A stretch of DNA of 64,000 nucleotides from Pelagibius sp. CAU 1746 (GCF_039839785.1 NZ_JBDOQT010000001.1:2170001-2234000), one strand, 5' to 3'. Counted from the stretch's first letter, positions 42,465-51,323 are shown. The notes: a model not told the origin generated them from the letters alone. Program-made: numbers and translations.

Positions 42465-44095
42465 ATGGCAATGGCTTTTGTAATGTAGGTCGGATACTTG
42501 ATCTTCGTTTCGGCGCCGAAGATCGCCAATGCGCATTCAGTCTTGTTGTTGCGCATGTAAGTGTGCAGGTCGTCATCCGACTTCGTGCCTGATTTAAATA
42601 TACCGTCCAATGTTTCGCGACCATTCTCCTTTAAAAGCTTTGGTTCCAGCGTGTTGTAGTTAAAAGGTTTTTCTCGGACCTGCAGGTTGCCTTTGTCGAT
42701 CGTCTCGTCGTAGCAGATGGTGATATAGGAAGTATCTCTGTAGTCGGCATACTTCTTGTCTAATGCCTCGATATCACCATCGTTGTCCGTCACGACCGCA
42801 ACAGGCACCTCGAGCTGTTTTGCGAGTTCTAGAAAACGGAGAAACGAAGTGCCGACCGATATGACATCAATTCCATCCTCAATCGGCAGTCGGCCGTTGT
42901 GCGCGTCCTTGTATGCACGTTGGACAATCAACTCATCAGAATCACCTTCAACCAAGATCGCTTTGGTCGCGAGAACGAGCCGCAATGTGTCGTATCCAGC
43001 AAGTTTCTTGAAGAAGTCATTTGATCTTAGCTCGACGACACGAGCAATTTTGGATTGCCGCAGCAGCAATAGGTTTTGAAGTCCCAACTTGTTGGCGACA
43101 AAGCTGCTGTGCGTCGAGATGATCACCTGTTTGTCGTTATTGTCATCAGTCAAGTCGCGGATCAACTGGTTGAGACGGGAATGTGAAAGGTGATTCTCTG
43201 GCTCCTCGATCAGGAGGACCGTTGCTTCAGCACTTTTCTTCGTACTTAACGCCAGTTTTGTCTTGATGATGCATTGCTCGCCCTTGCCAATGAAGTGGAA
43301 TGGAATGCTGTCGATATATGTCATCAAGCTGTTTTCCCAGGCGTTCTGAGAGGACAAATCGACTGAGATGCTCACGGCTTTGTCGCTGATTTTTGCAGCG
43401 CTCGTGATTTTTTCGTTGATGGCAATGAGATTCTTATCGGCCATAAAAGCTTCGCGCAGCTGCCTGTGTGCTTGGGATATCGATGCTCGCTCGTTTTCTT
43501 CTAGGCTTTCCCTGATAATGCGAGAGATATAAATGTCCGACCCACTCTGGAGGCGAGAGCTCGCCGAGTCGATCAATGCAGATTTTACTGGGATGTTGCG
43601 CGGGGTGATCCCCTGTCGCGCAAAGGAGACCATCTTCACAGTATAATATTCTATTGGAATTGAGCGGAGTTGGCCGGCCTTCACCAGTTCAGCGTAAGGG
43701 CCGGCGTGGTTATGCTCGTCGAACTGAATCTGATAGGCAACGCCACTGGCTTTTGTGCGATCCGAATTGCCATCTCCCTGGAGAAGGGCGAGTTCCTTGC
43801 TTTCGCCGGAAAAGTAGACCTCGATCAGTATCTCTGGGGGAGGCAGAGGACTTGGTGTATCGAGGCTCGCGACATATGCTCGCTCGACGGAACGGTTGAA
43901 AATATAGCTGGAGAGGTCGTTTCGAATGTACCGACCGTTCAGTATGCCGGTCAGCGCCAAATGAATTGCCTCTAGTATTGTTGATTTTCCAGACTCGTTG
44001 TTGCCGACAAAAATATTTATTCCGTCATTCAAAGAGACTTCAAATGTATCGGAATAGCATTTGAAGTTCTTGATTTTTACTTTTCTAATCTTCAT
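42461..44095 (-). CDS. OLD-family ATPase/TOPRIM nuclease, GajA-like
   Basis: A 544-residue protein. Residues 1-370 form an ABC-type ATPase: Walker A GNNESGKST (31-39), Walker B VLLIEEPENHLS and IISTHSSF. The C-terminal TOPRIM nuclease begins ILVEGDSDELIVQRA (Glu metal ligand) and continues with VAVVTDNDGD (paired Asp). Class 2 OLD enzymes next to a UvrD-like helicase define Gabija, where GajA is a nuclease unleashed when phage lowers the nucleotide pool. The ATG at 44093-44095 starts MKIRKVKIKNFKCYS; the longer frame is not conserved. Confidence 0.88.
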   Translation of the reverse strand: MKIRKVKIKNFKCYSDTFEVSLNDGINIFVGNNESGKSTILEAIHLALTGILNGRYIRNDLSSYIFNRSVERAYVASLDTPSPLPPPEILIEVYFSGESKELALLQGDGNSDRTKASGVAYQIQFDEHNHAGPYAELVKAGQLRSIPIEYYTVKMVSFARQGITPRNIPVKSALIDSASSRLQSGSDIYISRIIRESLEENERASISQAHRQLREAFMADKNLIAINEKITSAAKISDKAVSISVDLSSQNAWENSLMTYIDSIPFHFIGKGEQCIIKTKLALSTKKSAEATVLLIEEPENHLSHSRLNQLIRDLTDDNNDKQVIISTHSSFVANKLGLQNLLLLRQSKIARVVELRSNDFFKKLAGYDTLRLVLATKAILVEGDSDELIVQRAYKDAHNGRLPIEDGIDVISVGTSFLRFLELAKQLEVPVAVVTDNDGDIEALDKKYADYRDTSYITICYDETIDKGNLQVREKPFNYNTLEPKLLKENGRETLDGIFKSGTKSDDDLHTYMRNNKTECALAIFGAETKIKYPTYITKAIAI

Positions 44096-44339
44096 TGTTG
44101 CTGTCCAGAACTCGCCTAAAAGTCGCCGTGGGTCAAAGGATTTCACCAAATATGATACAGTGAAGGGCGCTGAAGCGGAACATGGGGCAACAGAACTCGC
44201 CGGCTGCCACTGCCAGGCGAAAGTTGCTTATGTGAGACTGAAGGGGCGCAAAGCTCGCATATGTGAGACAGCGGTACCGTTTTATGTGAGACGATCTCTG
44301 ACTAAGTTCCTGAAATTACGCTGAACTCGATGTCTCCTA

Positions 44340-44355
44340 TATGTGAGACGCCACA
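44340..44355 (-). repeat. Right terminal inverted repeat of the Gabija-carrying element
   Basis: TATGTGAGACGCCACA, perfect reverse complement of 41222-41237. Three further ATGTGAGAC motifs precede it within 110 bp, likely transposase binding sites. Confidence 0.85.
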
Positions 44356-44489
44356 TCTGTGACGGGCGGAGGAGGTCCGCCATCTGTTTCTTAGCGGTCT
44401 CTTCTCGATGCCCGGCGTGACAGACGCTTTGACCCGCTGCGGCACTGGTTACACTGCAGCCCGACCTGACATCTGCGAGGGTGCGCCGC

Positions 44490-45560
44490 TCAGCCGAGAG
44501 GAAGGGTGCTCTCGGCCGTCCAGGTCAAAATGACGGCGGCGCCTTCCTCGATGGGAGGACTGCCGGTGTTTTGGGCGAAGACCTTGAGGGGACCGCCTTG
44601 CCAGTCCAGCAGGTAGGAGATGCTGTTGCCGGCGAAGATTCGCTTGGCGACGCGGGCGGACAAGCGGTTGTCTCCATCGGCGGCCTCGGCCGGGCCCGAG
44701 GCGTCAAGGGGGCTAAGGCTGATGCGCTCCGGGCGCACGGCACAGGCGGCGGTCCCCTCCGCCGTGACCGGCAGTGCGCTGCGGCAGCGCAGCCGGGTCC
44801 CGTCTTCCAACTGCAGGCAGCCGTTGGCACGTCGACCACGGAAGATGTTGGCGTCGCCCAGGAAGGTCGCGGCGAACTCGCTGACCGGATTGTCGTAAAG
44901 TTCGGCCGGCGGGCCTTCCTGTTCCAGGCGGCCGTCCCGCAGGATGCCGATCCGGTCGCTCATGGTGAGCGCTTCTTCCTGGTCGTGGGTGACGAAGATC
45001 GTGGTGATGCCGACCTCGCGCTGGATGCGCTTCAACTCCACCTGCATGCCGACGCGCAGGGCTTTGTCGAGGGCGCTCAGCGGTTCGTCCAACAGCAGCA
45101 CGCGGGGCCGGGTGACGATGGCCCGGGCAAGGGCCACGCGCTGGCGCTGGCCGCCCGAGAGTTGGTGGGGGCGGCGCCCGCCCAGTCCGCCGAGCTGCAC
45201 GAGATCCAGCGCCTCGGAAACGCGCCGCGACATCTCGGCTTTCGGAATGCCGCGCACGCTAAGACCAAAGGCGACATTGCCGGCGACGCTCATGTTGGGG
45301 AACAGCGCATAGTTCTGGAACACCATGCCGATACGGCGGTCCTGCACCGGGGCGCCCACGACGTCGGCGCCGCCGATGGCGATGCTGCCGCTGTCGGGAG
45401 AGTCGAAGCCGGCGATAATCCGCAAGAGGGTCGTCTTACCGCTGCCCGAGGGGCCGAGCAGGCCGTAGAATCCGCCGTCGGGAAAGTCGATGGAGACGTC
45501 CTGCAGTACGGCATGATTGCCGTAGAAGCGCGAAACGTCGCGGACGGTGACTTCGGCCAT
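44490..45560 (-). CDS. Polyamine-type ABC importer ATPase
   Basis: A 356-residue ATPase. Walker A GPSGSGKTTLL (about 36-46), Q-loop MVFQNYALFPNMSV, signature [15 protein letters not shown], Walker B VLLLDEPLSALDK, switch THDQEEALTM. The 110-residue C-terminal TOBE-like domain (CAVRPERISL...) is typical of PotA-type ATPases that regulate uptake. It is the last gene of the operon that begins with the GntR regulator; its start and the permease stop share one base. Confidence 0.9.
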   Translation of the reverse strand: MAEVTVRDVSRFYGNHAVLQDVSIDFPDGGFYGLLGPSGSGKTTLLRIIAGFDSPDSGSIAIGGADVVGAPVQDRRIGMVFQNYALFPNMSVAGNVAFGLSVRGIPKAEMSRRVSEALDLVQLGGLGGRRPHQLSGGQRQRVALARAIVTRPRVLLLDEPLSALDKALRVGMQVELKRIQREVGITTIFVTHDQEEALTMSDRIGILRDGRLEQEGPPAELYDNPVSEFAATFLGDANIFRGRRANGCLQLEDGTRLRCRSALPVTAEGTAACAVRPERISLSPLDASGPAEAADGDNRLSARVAKRIFAGNSISYLLDWQGGPLKVFAQNTGSPPIEEGAAVILTWTAESTLPLG

Positions 45561-46348
45561 TACTTTTCACCTCCGAAGCGGAAGAAGCGGGCGATCAGCA
45601 GCATCAGGGTCATGGACAGCACGATGATGATGGTGGAGACGGCGTTGATCTCCGGCGTGAAGCCCTTGCGGATCGCGGCATAGATCTGCACCGGCAGGGT
45701 GGTTTGGCCGGGCGCCGAGAGGAAATAGGATACGACGAACTGGTCGAAGGACACGGCGAAGGCGAAGAGGGCGCCGGCGATGACGCCCGGAGCGATCCAC
45801 GGCAGGGTGACGCGGCGGGTCGCTTGCCACTGGCTGGCGCCCAGGGAGAGGGCGGCTTCCTCGAGCTCCGGCGAAAAGGTCCGCAGCCGGGCGGAGACCA
45901 CCACGATGACGTAGGGCAGCGCCAGGGCGACATGGCCCAGCAGGATCGCGTGCAGGCCGCGTCCGATGCCGACGGCAAAGAAGAAAATCAGCATGGCCGT
46001 GCCGGTGATCAGCCAGGGAATAGCGATGGGCGGAAACAGCAGGGCTTGCAGCAGTTTCTTGCCGCGGAACTGATAGCGGTGCAATGCCAGGGCCGCTGCG
46101 GTTCCGAGCGTCGTGGCGACCGCCGTGGTGATAGCGGCGATGTAGAGGCTGTTCCAGGCGGCGGAGATGAGCGACCTGTTTCCGGCCAGTGCCGAGAACC
46201 AGTCCGTCGACCAGTCGATGGGCAGCTGGTAGAACGGCGAGGCATTGAACGACATCACCGCCATGATCAGGATCGGCAGATAAAGGAAGGTGAGCACGAG
46301 GCCGACGTAGGCGCGGCCGAGGCCGTGCAGAATGCGGGTCGGGGTCAT
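45560..46348 (-). CDS. Polyamine-type ABC importer permease (PotC-like)
   Basis: A 262-residue permease with six helices and the cytoplasmic loop EEAALSLGASQWQATRRVTLPWIAPGVIAGALFAF (EAA motif) that docks with the ATPase. MTPTRILHGLGRAYVGLVLTFLYLPILIMAVMSFN is a PotC-like N-terminus. It overlaps the other permease gene by 4 bp. Confidence 0.9.
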   Translation of the reverse strand: MTPTRILHGLGRAYVGLVLTFLYLPILIMAVMSFNASPFYQLPIDWSTDWFSALAGNRSLISAAWNSLYIAAITTAVATTLGTAAALALHRYQFRGKKLLQALLFPPIAIPWLITGTAMLIFFFAVGIGRGLHAILLGHVALALPYVIVVVSARLRTFSPELEEAALSLGASQWQATRRVTLPWIAPGVIAGALFAFAVSFDQFVVSYFLSAPGQTTLPVQIYAAIRKGFTPEINAVSTIIIVLSMTLMLLIARFFRFGGEK

Positions 46349-47217
46349 GCGCCATGCCTCCGCAGGACCGGCGCCGCGAGGGCAAGAACCGCCAGCACGA
46401 CGGCCAGCAGGATGAAGGAGAGTGCGGCGCCCAGAGGCCAGTTGAACACGGCGACGAACTGATCCTCGATCACCGTGCCGTAGAAGGTGCCGCTGCGCCC
46501 GCCCAGGATGCGCGGCTCCATGAAGGAGCCGACGACGGGCACGAAGATCAGCACAGCCCCTGCGGCCAGTCCCGGCATGGCCAGCGGTACGATCAGGCGT
46601 CGCAGCACGGTAAGGCGCGAGGCGCCCAGCGAGCACGCGGCCTCGATCAGCGAGTCGTCGATTGCCTGCAGGGTGAGATAGCAGGTCAGCACCATGTAGG
46701 GCAGGTAGGAGTGCACCAGGCCGATGACCACGGCCGGGTAGGAATACATCAGGTCGATGGAGACCTCGAAGGGCAGCACGGCATTCAGCGTCAGGTCGAC
46801 CACGCCGCCGCTGCGCAGGAAGACGGCCCAGGAGAAGACACGCACCAGGCCGTTACTCCAGAACGGCAGAATGACCAGCAGGAATACCGCCTCGCGGCTG
46901 CGGCCCTTCAGCACCTTCGCCAGCACATAGGCGCAGGGAAACCCGATGATGGTGCAGTAGAGCGTTACCTCCAGACCCAGGCGCAGAGAGCGCAGCAGCA
47001 GCCGGCCGTAGAGATCGGTCCGAAAGAAGGCCGCATAGTGTTCCAGCGTTGCGGACCACTCGCGTCCCGCCATCGGCAGGTCGGTCACGAAGCTGAAGAA
47101 GACCATTGCCGACAACGGCAGGAAGACGGCCACCGTCAGCCAGAGATAGGCAGGCAGCAGCAGAGGGAGCGCGGGTCTCAACTGCCCGCGCCCCGCCGAT
47201 GGTAGACTCTTCGCCAC
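46345..47217 (-). CDS. Polyamine-type ABC importer permease (PotB-like)
   Basis: A 290-residue permease, six helices, with the EAA loop IEAACSLGASRLTVLRRLIVPLAMPGLAAG about 200-229 and FWSNGLVRVFSWAVFLRSGG between helices. It forms the second half of the channel with the PotC-like subunit. Its start lies 31 bp after the binding-protein stop. Confidence 0.9.
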   Translation of the reverse strand: MAKSLPSAGRGQLRPALPLLLPAYLWLTVAVFLPLSAMVFFSFVTDLPMAGREWSATLEHYAAFFRTDLYGRLLLRSLRLGLEVTLYCTIIGFPCAYVLAKVLKGRSREAVFLLVILPFWSNGLVRVFSWAVFLRSGGVVDLTLNAVLPFEVSIDLMYSYPAVVIGLVHSYLPYMVLTCYLTLQAIDDSLIEAACSLGASRLTVLRRLIVPLAMPGLAAGAVLIFVPVVGSFMEPRILGGRSGTFYGTVIEDQFVAVFNWPLGAALSFILLAVVLAVLALAAPVLRRHGA

Positions 47218-47248
47218 CGCGGTTCGACCCCTGCCGTGCCGGTCTGCC

Positions 47249-48322
47249 TTACTGGTTCGCCGCCTTCAGCTCCTGCCAGAGCTGCAGATACATCTCGCGG
47301 TTTTCGTCGGACACAGGCTTCTGGAAGACGACGCGCTCTGCGACCGCCGGGTCACCCAGGACCGCCCGATTGAACGCAGACTCGTCCAGCCCGGCGACGG
47401 CCTTCCGGTTGGCGGAGACCGGCGCGCCGACCTTGTTGACCCACTCGACGTAGAACTCGGGCGAGATCATGTAGTCGATGAAGGCGAGGGCGGCGTCGAC
47501 GTTCTTGGAGCCGGCGGGGATGGAGAGGCCGTCCAGCCAGCCGACGGCGCCTTCCTTGGGGATGACGAAGCTGACCGGCAGATTGAAGTTCACCTTGGCG
47601 CGCGAGGCGGCGCCGCTCCAGTAGGTGCCCACGTCGATCTGACCGGCGGCCACCATCTGGTTCCAGTCGTTCTCCGAACTCCAGAAGGTCCTGATCTGCG
47701 GCATCAGCGAGGCCAGCTTCTCTTTGACCGCATCCAGATCTTTTATGTCGTTGATGTCCTGTCCCGTCGCGATGGCGCCGAACTGCACCGCCTCCAGGGC
47801 GTCGTCGCGCAGCACGACCTTGCCCTTGTGCGCCGGATCCCACATCACCTCGATGCTGTCGGGCATCTGGTCGAAGGCCTTGTCGTTGATCGCCAGGGAA
47901 GTGAGGCCCCACACCCAGGGCACGCCGTAGGTCTTGCCGCCGGAGTTCAGCAGTTCGGACTGCGCCATTTCCGGGGTCAGGTCGGCGGCATTGGCAATCT
48001 TGTCCCTGTCGATCGGCTGGATCAGGCCCTCCTCCAGGGCCTGGCTGGTGAAGGCGGCGTTGATCATCACCACGTCGTAGGTGCCGGGGTTGGTGCGCAG
48101 CTTGGTGAGCATCTCCTGCTCGGAGTTGAAGTAGTCGTGCACCACGGCGTAGCCGGTCTTTGCCTCGAAAGCCTCCGTAGCCCAGCTTTCGTCGGTGCCG
48201 TAGCCCTTCCAGTTCAGGACACGGATTTCCTCGGCCTGCGCCATGCCGGCGGAGAAGGTGGCCAGCAGCGTGGCGGCCAGCAGGCCGCGTCCGATGGCGT
48301 GGTTCTTTATCTTGGTGCTCAT
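47249..48322 (-). CDS. Spermidine/putrescine-type periplasmic binding protein
   Basis: A 357-residue binding protein. Signal peptide MSTKIKNHAIGRGLLAATLLATFSAGMAQA, then EEIRVLNWKGYGTDESW, the typical PotD/PotF start. Later segments include GKTYGVPWVWGLTSLAIND and WLDGLSIPAGSKNVDAALAFIDYMISPEF. Ligands of this group are polyamines, opines or amino-sugar compounds; the operon partners make a polyamine less likely here. AAAGGAA precedes the start. Confidence 0.9.
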   Translation of the reverse strand: MSTKIKNHAIGRGLLAATLLATFSAGMAQAEEIRVLNWKGYGTDESWATEAFEAKTGYAVVHDYFNSEQEMLTKLRTNPGTYDVVMINAAFTSQALEEGLIQPIDRDKIANAADLTPEMAQSELLNSGGKTYGVPWVWGLTSLAINDKAFDQMPDSIEVMWDPAHKGKVVLRDDALEAVQFGAIATGQDINDIKDLDAVKEKLASLMPQIRTFWSSENDWNQMVAAGQIDVGTYWSGAASRAKVNFNLPVSFVIPKEGAVGWLDGLSIPAGSKNVDAALAFIDYMISPEFYVEWVNKVGAPVSANRKAVAGLDESAFNRAVLGDPAVAERVVFQKPVSDENREMYLQLWQELKAANQ

Positions 48323-48341
48323 TCCCTGTTCCTTTCTGGTA

Positions 48342-49322
48342 TCAGGCGTTTCCGGCTTTCTCGTCGCTCCGATCGTTCTGGCGCTTTGCCAGGAAGAGAT
48401 CGATTTCTTGTGCAGTCGGCGCGCTGGCGCCGCCGGCGCGGGTGACGGCGATCGCTGCCGCCGCGTTGGCCCGCAGGGCGGCGGTTTCCGGCGCGTGACC
48501 CTGCGCCAGGCAAGCGATGAACACGCCGAGATGAGTATCCCCGGCGCCGTTGGTGTCGATGGTATCGACGGCGAAGGCGGGGAGGTGCGATGGCGCCTTG
48601 CCGCGGAGTTGCAGATGGCACCCGGCCGCGCCCGCACGCAGAAGGACCCCTTGCGCCCGCGGAGAGAGCCGCTCGAGCAGGGCGGTGGCCTGCCGGGAGG
48701 GTTGCTCCTCGCCTGTCAGCACCTGGGCTTCAACGAGATTGGCGCTTACCCAGGTCGCGCGGAGCAATACCCGCTCACAAAGATCGGGCGGGATCGCCGC
48801 GACAACCGGTGCGGGGTCGAAGATCACCGGCGGGTCCGGCGGCAGAGCCTGGAGCCAGTCCGACAGGACATTGCGGCTGTCCGCGTAGCTGAGGGTGTAG
48901 CCCGACAGAGCGATCCAGTCAGTCGGGCGGACTTGAATGGCCGTGAGTGCTGCCGGGTCGAGCCGACCTTCGGCGCCGGGCCAGGAGACGAAGCTGCGCT
49001 CGCCGGAGTCGTCCACCATCACAACGCAGTTGCCGCTGTCGACCGTCCGATTGGCGGGCTGCAGCACCTCGATTTCCAGGTCACGGAGGGCCGCCCGCAG
49101 GAGGGCGCCATCGGGGCCGCTGCCGTGGCCGCCGCCATAGGCGACCGCCAGGCCGCTGCGCCGTGCCGCAGTCATCTGGTTGACGCCGCCGCCGGGCAGG
49201 CGGGCGTACGTCGCGGCGACTGCCTCGCCGCCGCGCGGCGGCAACTCGGCAACGCGGTAGACATAGTCCACCACGGCGCCGCCCATGTGCAGCATACGCG
49301 CGAGGGCCGGACTGCCGGTCAT
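48342..49322 (-). CDS. PfkB-family sugar or nucleoside kinase
   Basis: A 326-residue ribokinase-fold enzyme: N-terminal GGAVVDYVYRVAELPPRGGE and ARLPGGGVNQMTAARRSG for substrate binding, and the catalytic DTIDTNGAGDTHLGVF (about 270-285; usual DTTGAGD, here DTNGAGD) with the base Asp. It phosphorylates a sugar or nucleoside. Adjacent to an ADP-ribosylglycohydrolase, a ribose-type substrate released by that enzyme is an attractive guess. Confidence 0.88.
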   Translation of the reverse strand: MTGSPALARMLHMGGAVVDYVYRVAELPPRGGEAVAATYARLPGGGVNQMTAARRSGLAVAYGGGHGSGPDGALLRAALRDLEIEVLQPANRTVDSGNCVVMVDDSGERSFVSWPGAEGRLDPAALTAIQVRPTDWIALSGYTLSYADSRNVLSDWLQALPPDPPVIFDPAPVVAAIPPDLCERVLLRATWVSANLVEAQVLTGEEQPSRQATALLERLSPRAQGVLLRAGAAGCHLQLRGKAPSHLPAFAVDTIDTNGAGDTHLGVFIACLAQGHAPETAALRANAAAAIAVTRAGGASAPTAQEIDLFLAKRQNDRSDEKAGNA

Positions 49323-49335
49323 CTGCGGCTTCCTG

Positions 49336-50400
49336 TCATGACGCGCTTTTCAGGCGGACGTCATTCTGCCGCCGTTCCACCAGGGCTTCAGCCAGCTTGC
49401 GGGCGGCGGCCAGGTCGAAGCCGCGCAGCGCAGCGACATTGTCGCCGGGCAGGGCGGAGAATCCGGCGCGGGCACCCGCCATCGTAGCTGCGATGGCGCC
49501 GATGGTGTCCGTATCGCCCCCCAGGTTGGCGGCCAGGACTGCGGCCTGCCAAGCGTCGCCCTGTGCCATTGCCAGCACGGCGAAAGCCGCCGGGACAGAC
49601 TCTTGAGAGGCGACGCTGGTGCCGATCAGGTCGATGACCTGTTGGAGCGCGGCGGTGCGGTCACGATTGGCGGCAAGCTCCACCGCCCAGCCGATCCGCT
49701 CGGAGATATCCGCGCCGGCAACCCAGTGGCCGTGGTCCTTGGCCTCGGCAGCGGCACGCCCGGCGAGCGTCGTCGCGGCGCGCCAGTCGCCGCCGTCCAG
49801 GCCGCAGCTGACCGCGGCCGCCACCGCTGCGGCGGCTGCGATGGCGAGACCGGTGCTGTGGGTAGCGCGGCAGGTCTCCGCGACCTTGTCGATCAAGGAA
49901 CCGAGGGGCTCCGGGGGCATCAGGAGTCCGACCGGTGCGATCCGCATCGCCGCGCCGTTGGTGTCGCCGTGGCGCCCGGCCTCGGCCGCCGGGGCGCCGG
50001 CGCGGATGGCGTCGATGGCGCGCTTGGTCGAAGGACCAAGCAAGTCGTAGCTGCCACGGGACCGCACGTCGTCTTCCCAGCCAATCAGGGCCTCGACCCA
50101 CTTCAGGTCGTCGAAGTGAGAGCCGGAGGCGAGCAGGATTTCGGCCAGCAGCAATGTCTGCTCGGTGTCGTCCGTCACGGCGCCGGCGGGCAGGCCGCGC
50201 GATACCGGGTGATCCTCACTTGGGGCCAGGAAGCCCGTCACCCTCCCGTAAGTCGCCCTGATCTGCGCTGGGGAGAGCGTCTGGGTTGGCATGCCCAAGG
50301 CGTCGCCCAGCGCCCCGCCCACCAGAGCGCCCAGGGCACGGTCGTGGAGGTCGCGGATGTGAAGGTCTCTGCTGGCGATTTTCACGGGGCGGTCGGGCAT
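49336..50400 (-). CDS. ADP-ribosylglycohydrolase-family protein
   Basis: A 354-residue all-helical hydrolase. The metal sites are TDDTEQTLL (about residues 77-85) and GGDTDTIGAIAATMAG (about 294-309), with GALGDALGMP near the start; these Asp/Thr clusters bind two Mg or Mn ions and cleave N-glycosidic ADP-ribose or similar bonds. The start region is long (about 20 residues before the first helix). Its location in an import operon suggests it cuts an imported glycoside rather than a protein modification. Confidence 0.9.
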   Translation of the reverse strand: MPDRPVKIASRDLHIRDLHDRALGALVGGALGDALGMPTQTLSPAQIRATYGRVTGFLAPSEDHPVSRGLPAGAVTDDTEQTLLLAEILLASGSHFDDLKWVEALIGWEDDVRSRGSYDLLGPSTKRAIDAIRAGAPAAEAGRHGDTNGAAMRIAPVGLLMPPEPLGSLIDKVAETCRATHSTGLAIAAAAAVAAAVSCGLDGGDWRAATTLAGRAAAEAKDHGHWVAGADISERIGWAVELAANRDRTAALQQVIDLIGTSVASQESVPAAFAVLAMAQGDAWQAAVLAANLGGDTDTIGAIAATMAGARAGFSALPGDNVAALRGFDLAAARKLAEALVERRQNDVRLKSAS

Positions 50401-50404
50401 GGGG

Positions 50405-51136
50405 TCAGAATTCCAGGTGCAGGGCGAAGAAGTCCGGGTCGAGCAGGCTGACCACCTGCTCGATAGGGCGGCCGTCGGCGGCGCGCACCAGGCGACGCGT
50501 GCGCAGGAAGGCGGCCCCGGTCTCGGCGCCCAGCAGCGTGGCTTCGTCGTCGTTCAGACGATGCACTTCCGCCCACTCCTGGCCGTGGTCCGGTACCAGC
50601 CCCGCCGCACGCATGGTTTTGCTGAGGGAACCTTCCTGCAGGCCGCCGCGGGGCAGATCCTTGAGGGCAGGAAGCCAGGGCAGGCGGCTGAATTCGACCG
50701 AGATCGCGCGGCCGTCTGCGGTGCCCTCCGCACGCGCCAGGCTGCGCAGGCGGTCGACGGCGATGAAGGCGGGATTGTCGATCTCCAGTTCGGCGGCCAG
50801 GGCGGGGTCGTCGATGACCTCGATACGCAGGATGCGGGTTTCCAGGTCGGCCCCGGCGTCGGCCAGGGCGCGTGACCAGCCGATTGCATCATTGATGGTC
50901 TTGCCGTTAAAGGTGACGAAGGACCCGACGCCCATGCGGGTCACGATCAGCCCCTTGCTGGACAACTCCTCCAGGCTCTTGCGCACCGTGGTGCGGCTGA
51001 CCGAGAAGCGCCGGCCCAGTTGCTGCTCGCTCTCCAGGCGCTCTCCATAGGCCAAGCGACCGGAGCGGATGTCCGCTTCCAGGGTGGACGCGATGCGCTC
51101 CGGTTTCGCGGCGGCGACGGTGCCCTTGCGCGCCAT
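50405..51136 (-). CDS. GntR-family regulator, UTRA effector domain
   Basis: A 243-residue regulator of the HutC subgroup. Residues 10-75 are the GntR winged helix (IRSGRLAYGERLESEQQLGRRFSVSRTTVRKSLEELSSKGLI), and the rest a UTRA ligand-binding domain with TRRLVRAADGRPIEQVVSLLDPDFF near the end. Its gene is the first of the operon that encodes the ADP-ribosylglycohydrolase, kinase and importer. A GTCTATACC-type operator is just upstream. The ligand is likely an intermediate of that pathway. Confidence 0.9.
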   Translation of the reverse strand: MARKGTVAAAKPERIASTLEADIRSGRLAYGERLESEQQLGRRFSVSRTTVRKSLEELSSKGLIVTRMGVGSFVTFNGKTINDAIGWSRALADAGADLETRILRIEVIDDPALAAELEIDNPAFIAVDRLRSLARAEGTADGRAISVEFSRLPWLPALKDLPRGGLQEGSLSKTMRAAGLVPDHGQEWAEVHRLNDDEATLLGAETGAAFLRTRRLVRAADGRPIEQVVSLLDPDFFALHLEF

Positions 51137-51147
51137 TGGTGCTTCCC

Positions 51148-51180
51148 GCAAAATACTTGTCTATACCTGTCTATTTTTGC
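51148..51180. promoter_or_regulatory. Probable GntR operator
   Basis: CTTGTCTATACCTGTCTAT (51156-51174) contains two GTCTA direct repeats 10 bp apart in a TGTCTATACxTGTCTA arrangement, flanked by GCAAAA and TTTTTGC inverted arms. GTCTATAC is the common half-site of HutC-type regulators. It lies 12-44 bp upstream of the GntR start, suggesting autoregulation of the whole operon. Confidence 0.55.
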
Positions 51181-51323
51181 TCTAAGAGGGCGCCCCGTCA
51201 AGGGGGTGGTGCCTTCCTACGCTGAATTCCTCCTTGCCGGCGTCTCTAGGAGAGGCCCATTCGGATGGATTGCGGGGCGTGGCTGCAGCCCGCTGCCGGT
51301 TCCCTCTCACGTCGTGGCATCGG

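Larger units (their letters stand above)
41222..44355. mobile_element. Putative non-autonomous transposable element carrying a defence pair
   Basis: A 3.1-kb segment with perfect 16-bp terminal inverted repeats. The inner motif ATGTGAGAC is repeated four times at the right end (44231, 44262, 44284, 44341) and its complement twice at the left. Clustered sub-terminal repeats with TGT/ACA ends are characteristic of transposons such as the IS21 type, but no transposase gene is present. The cargo is a Gabija-like nuclease and helicase, and the whole segment is less GC-rich than the host DNA. No obvious target-site duplication was found (left GCCTG, right TCTGT). Confidence 0.7.

Noticed and set aside
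44061-44324. An 87-codon plus-strand frame at the right end of the Gabija element
   Set aside because: It overlaps the nuclease start and the terminal repeats, has no ribosome binding site and no protein-like pattern.
41228-44349. The repeated TGTGAGAC motifs as a CRISPR array
   Set aside because: They are short, irregularly spaced and confined to the two ends in opposite orientation, as transposase sites are; there are no uniform spacers or cas genes.
41217-44361. CTGTG on both sides of the Gabija element as a target-site duplication
   Set aside because: The copies (41219-41223 and 44357-44361) are not placed symmetrically with respect to the terminal repeats and overlap the left one.
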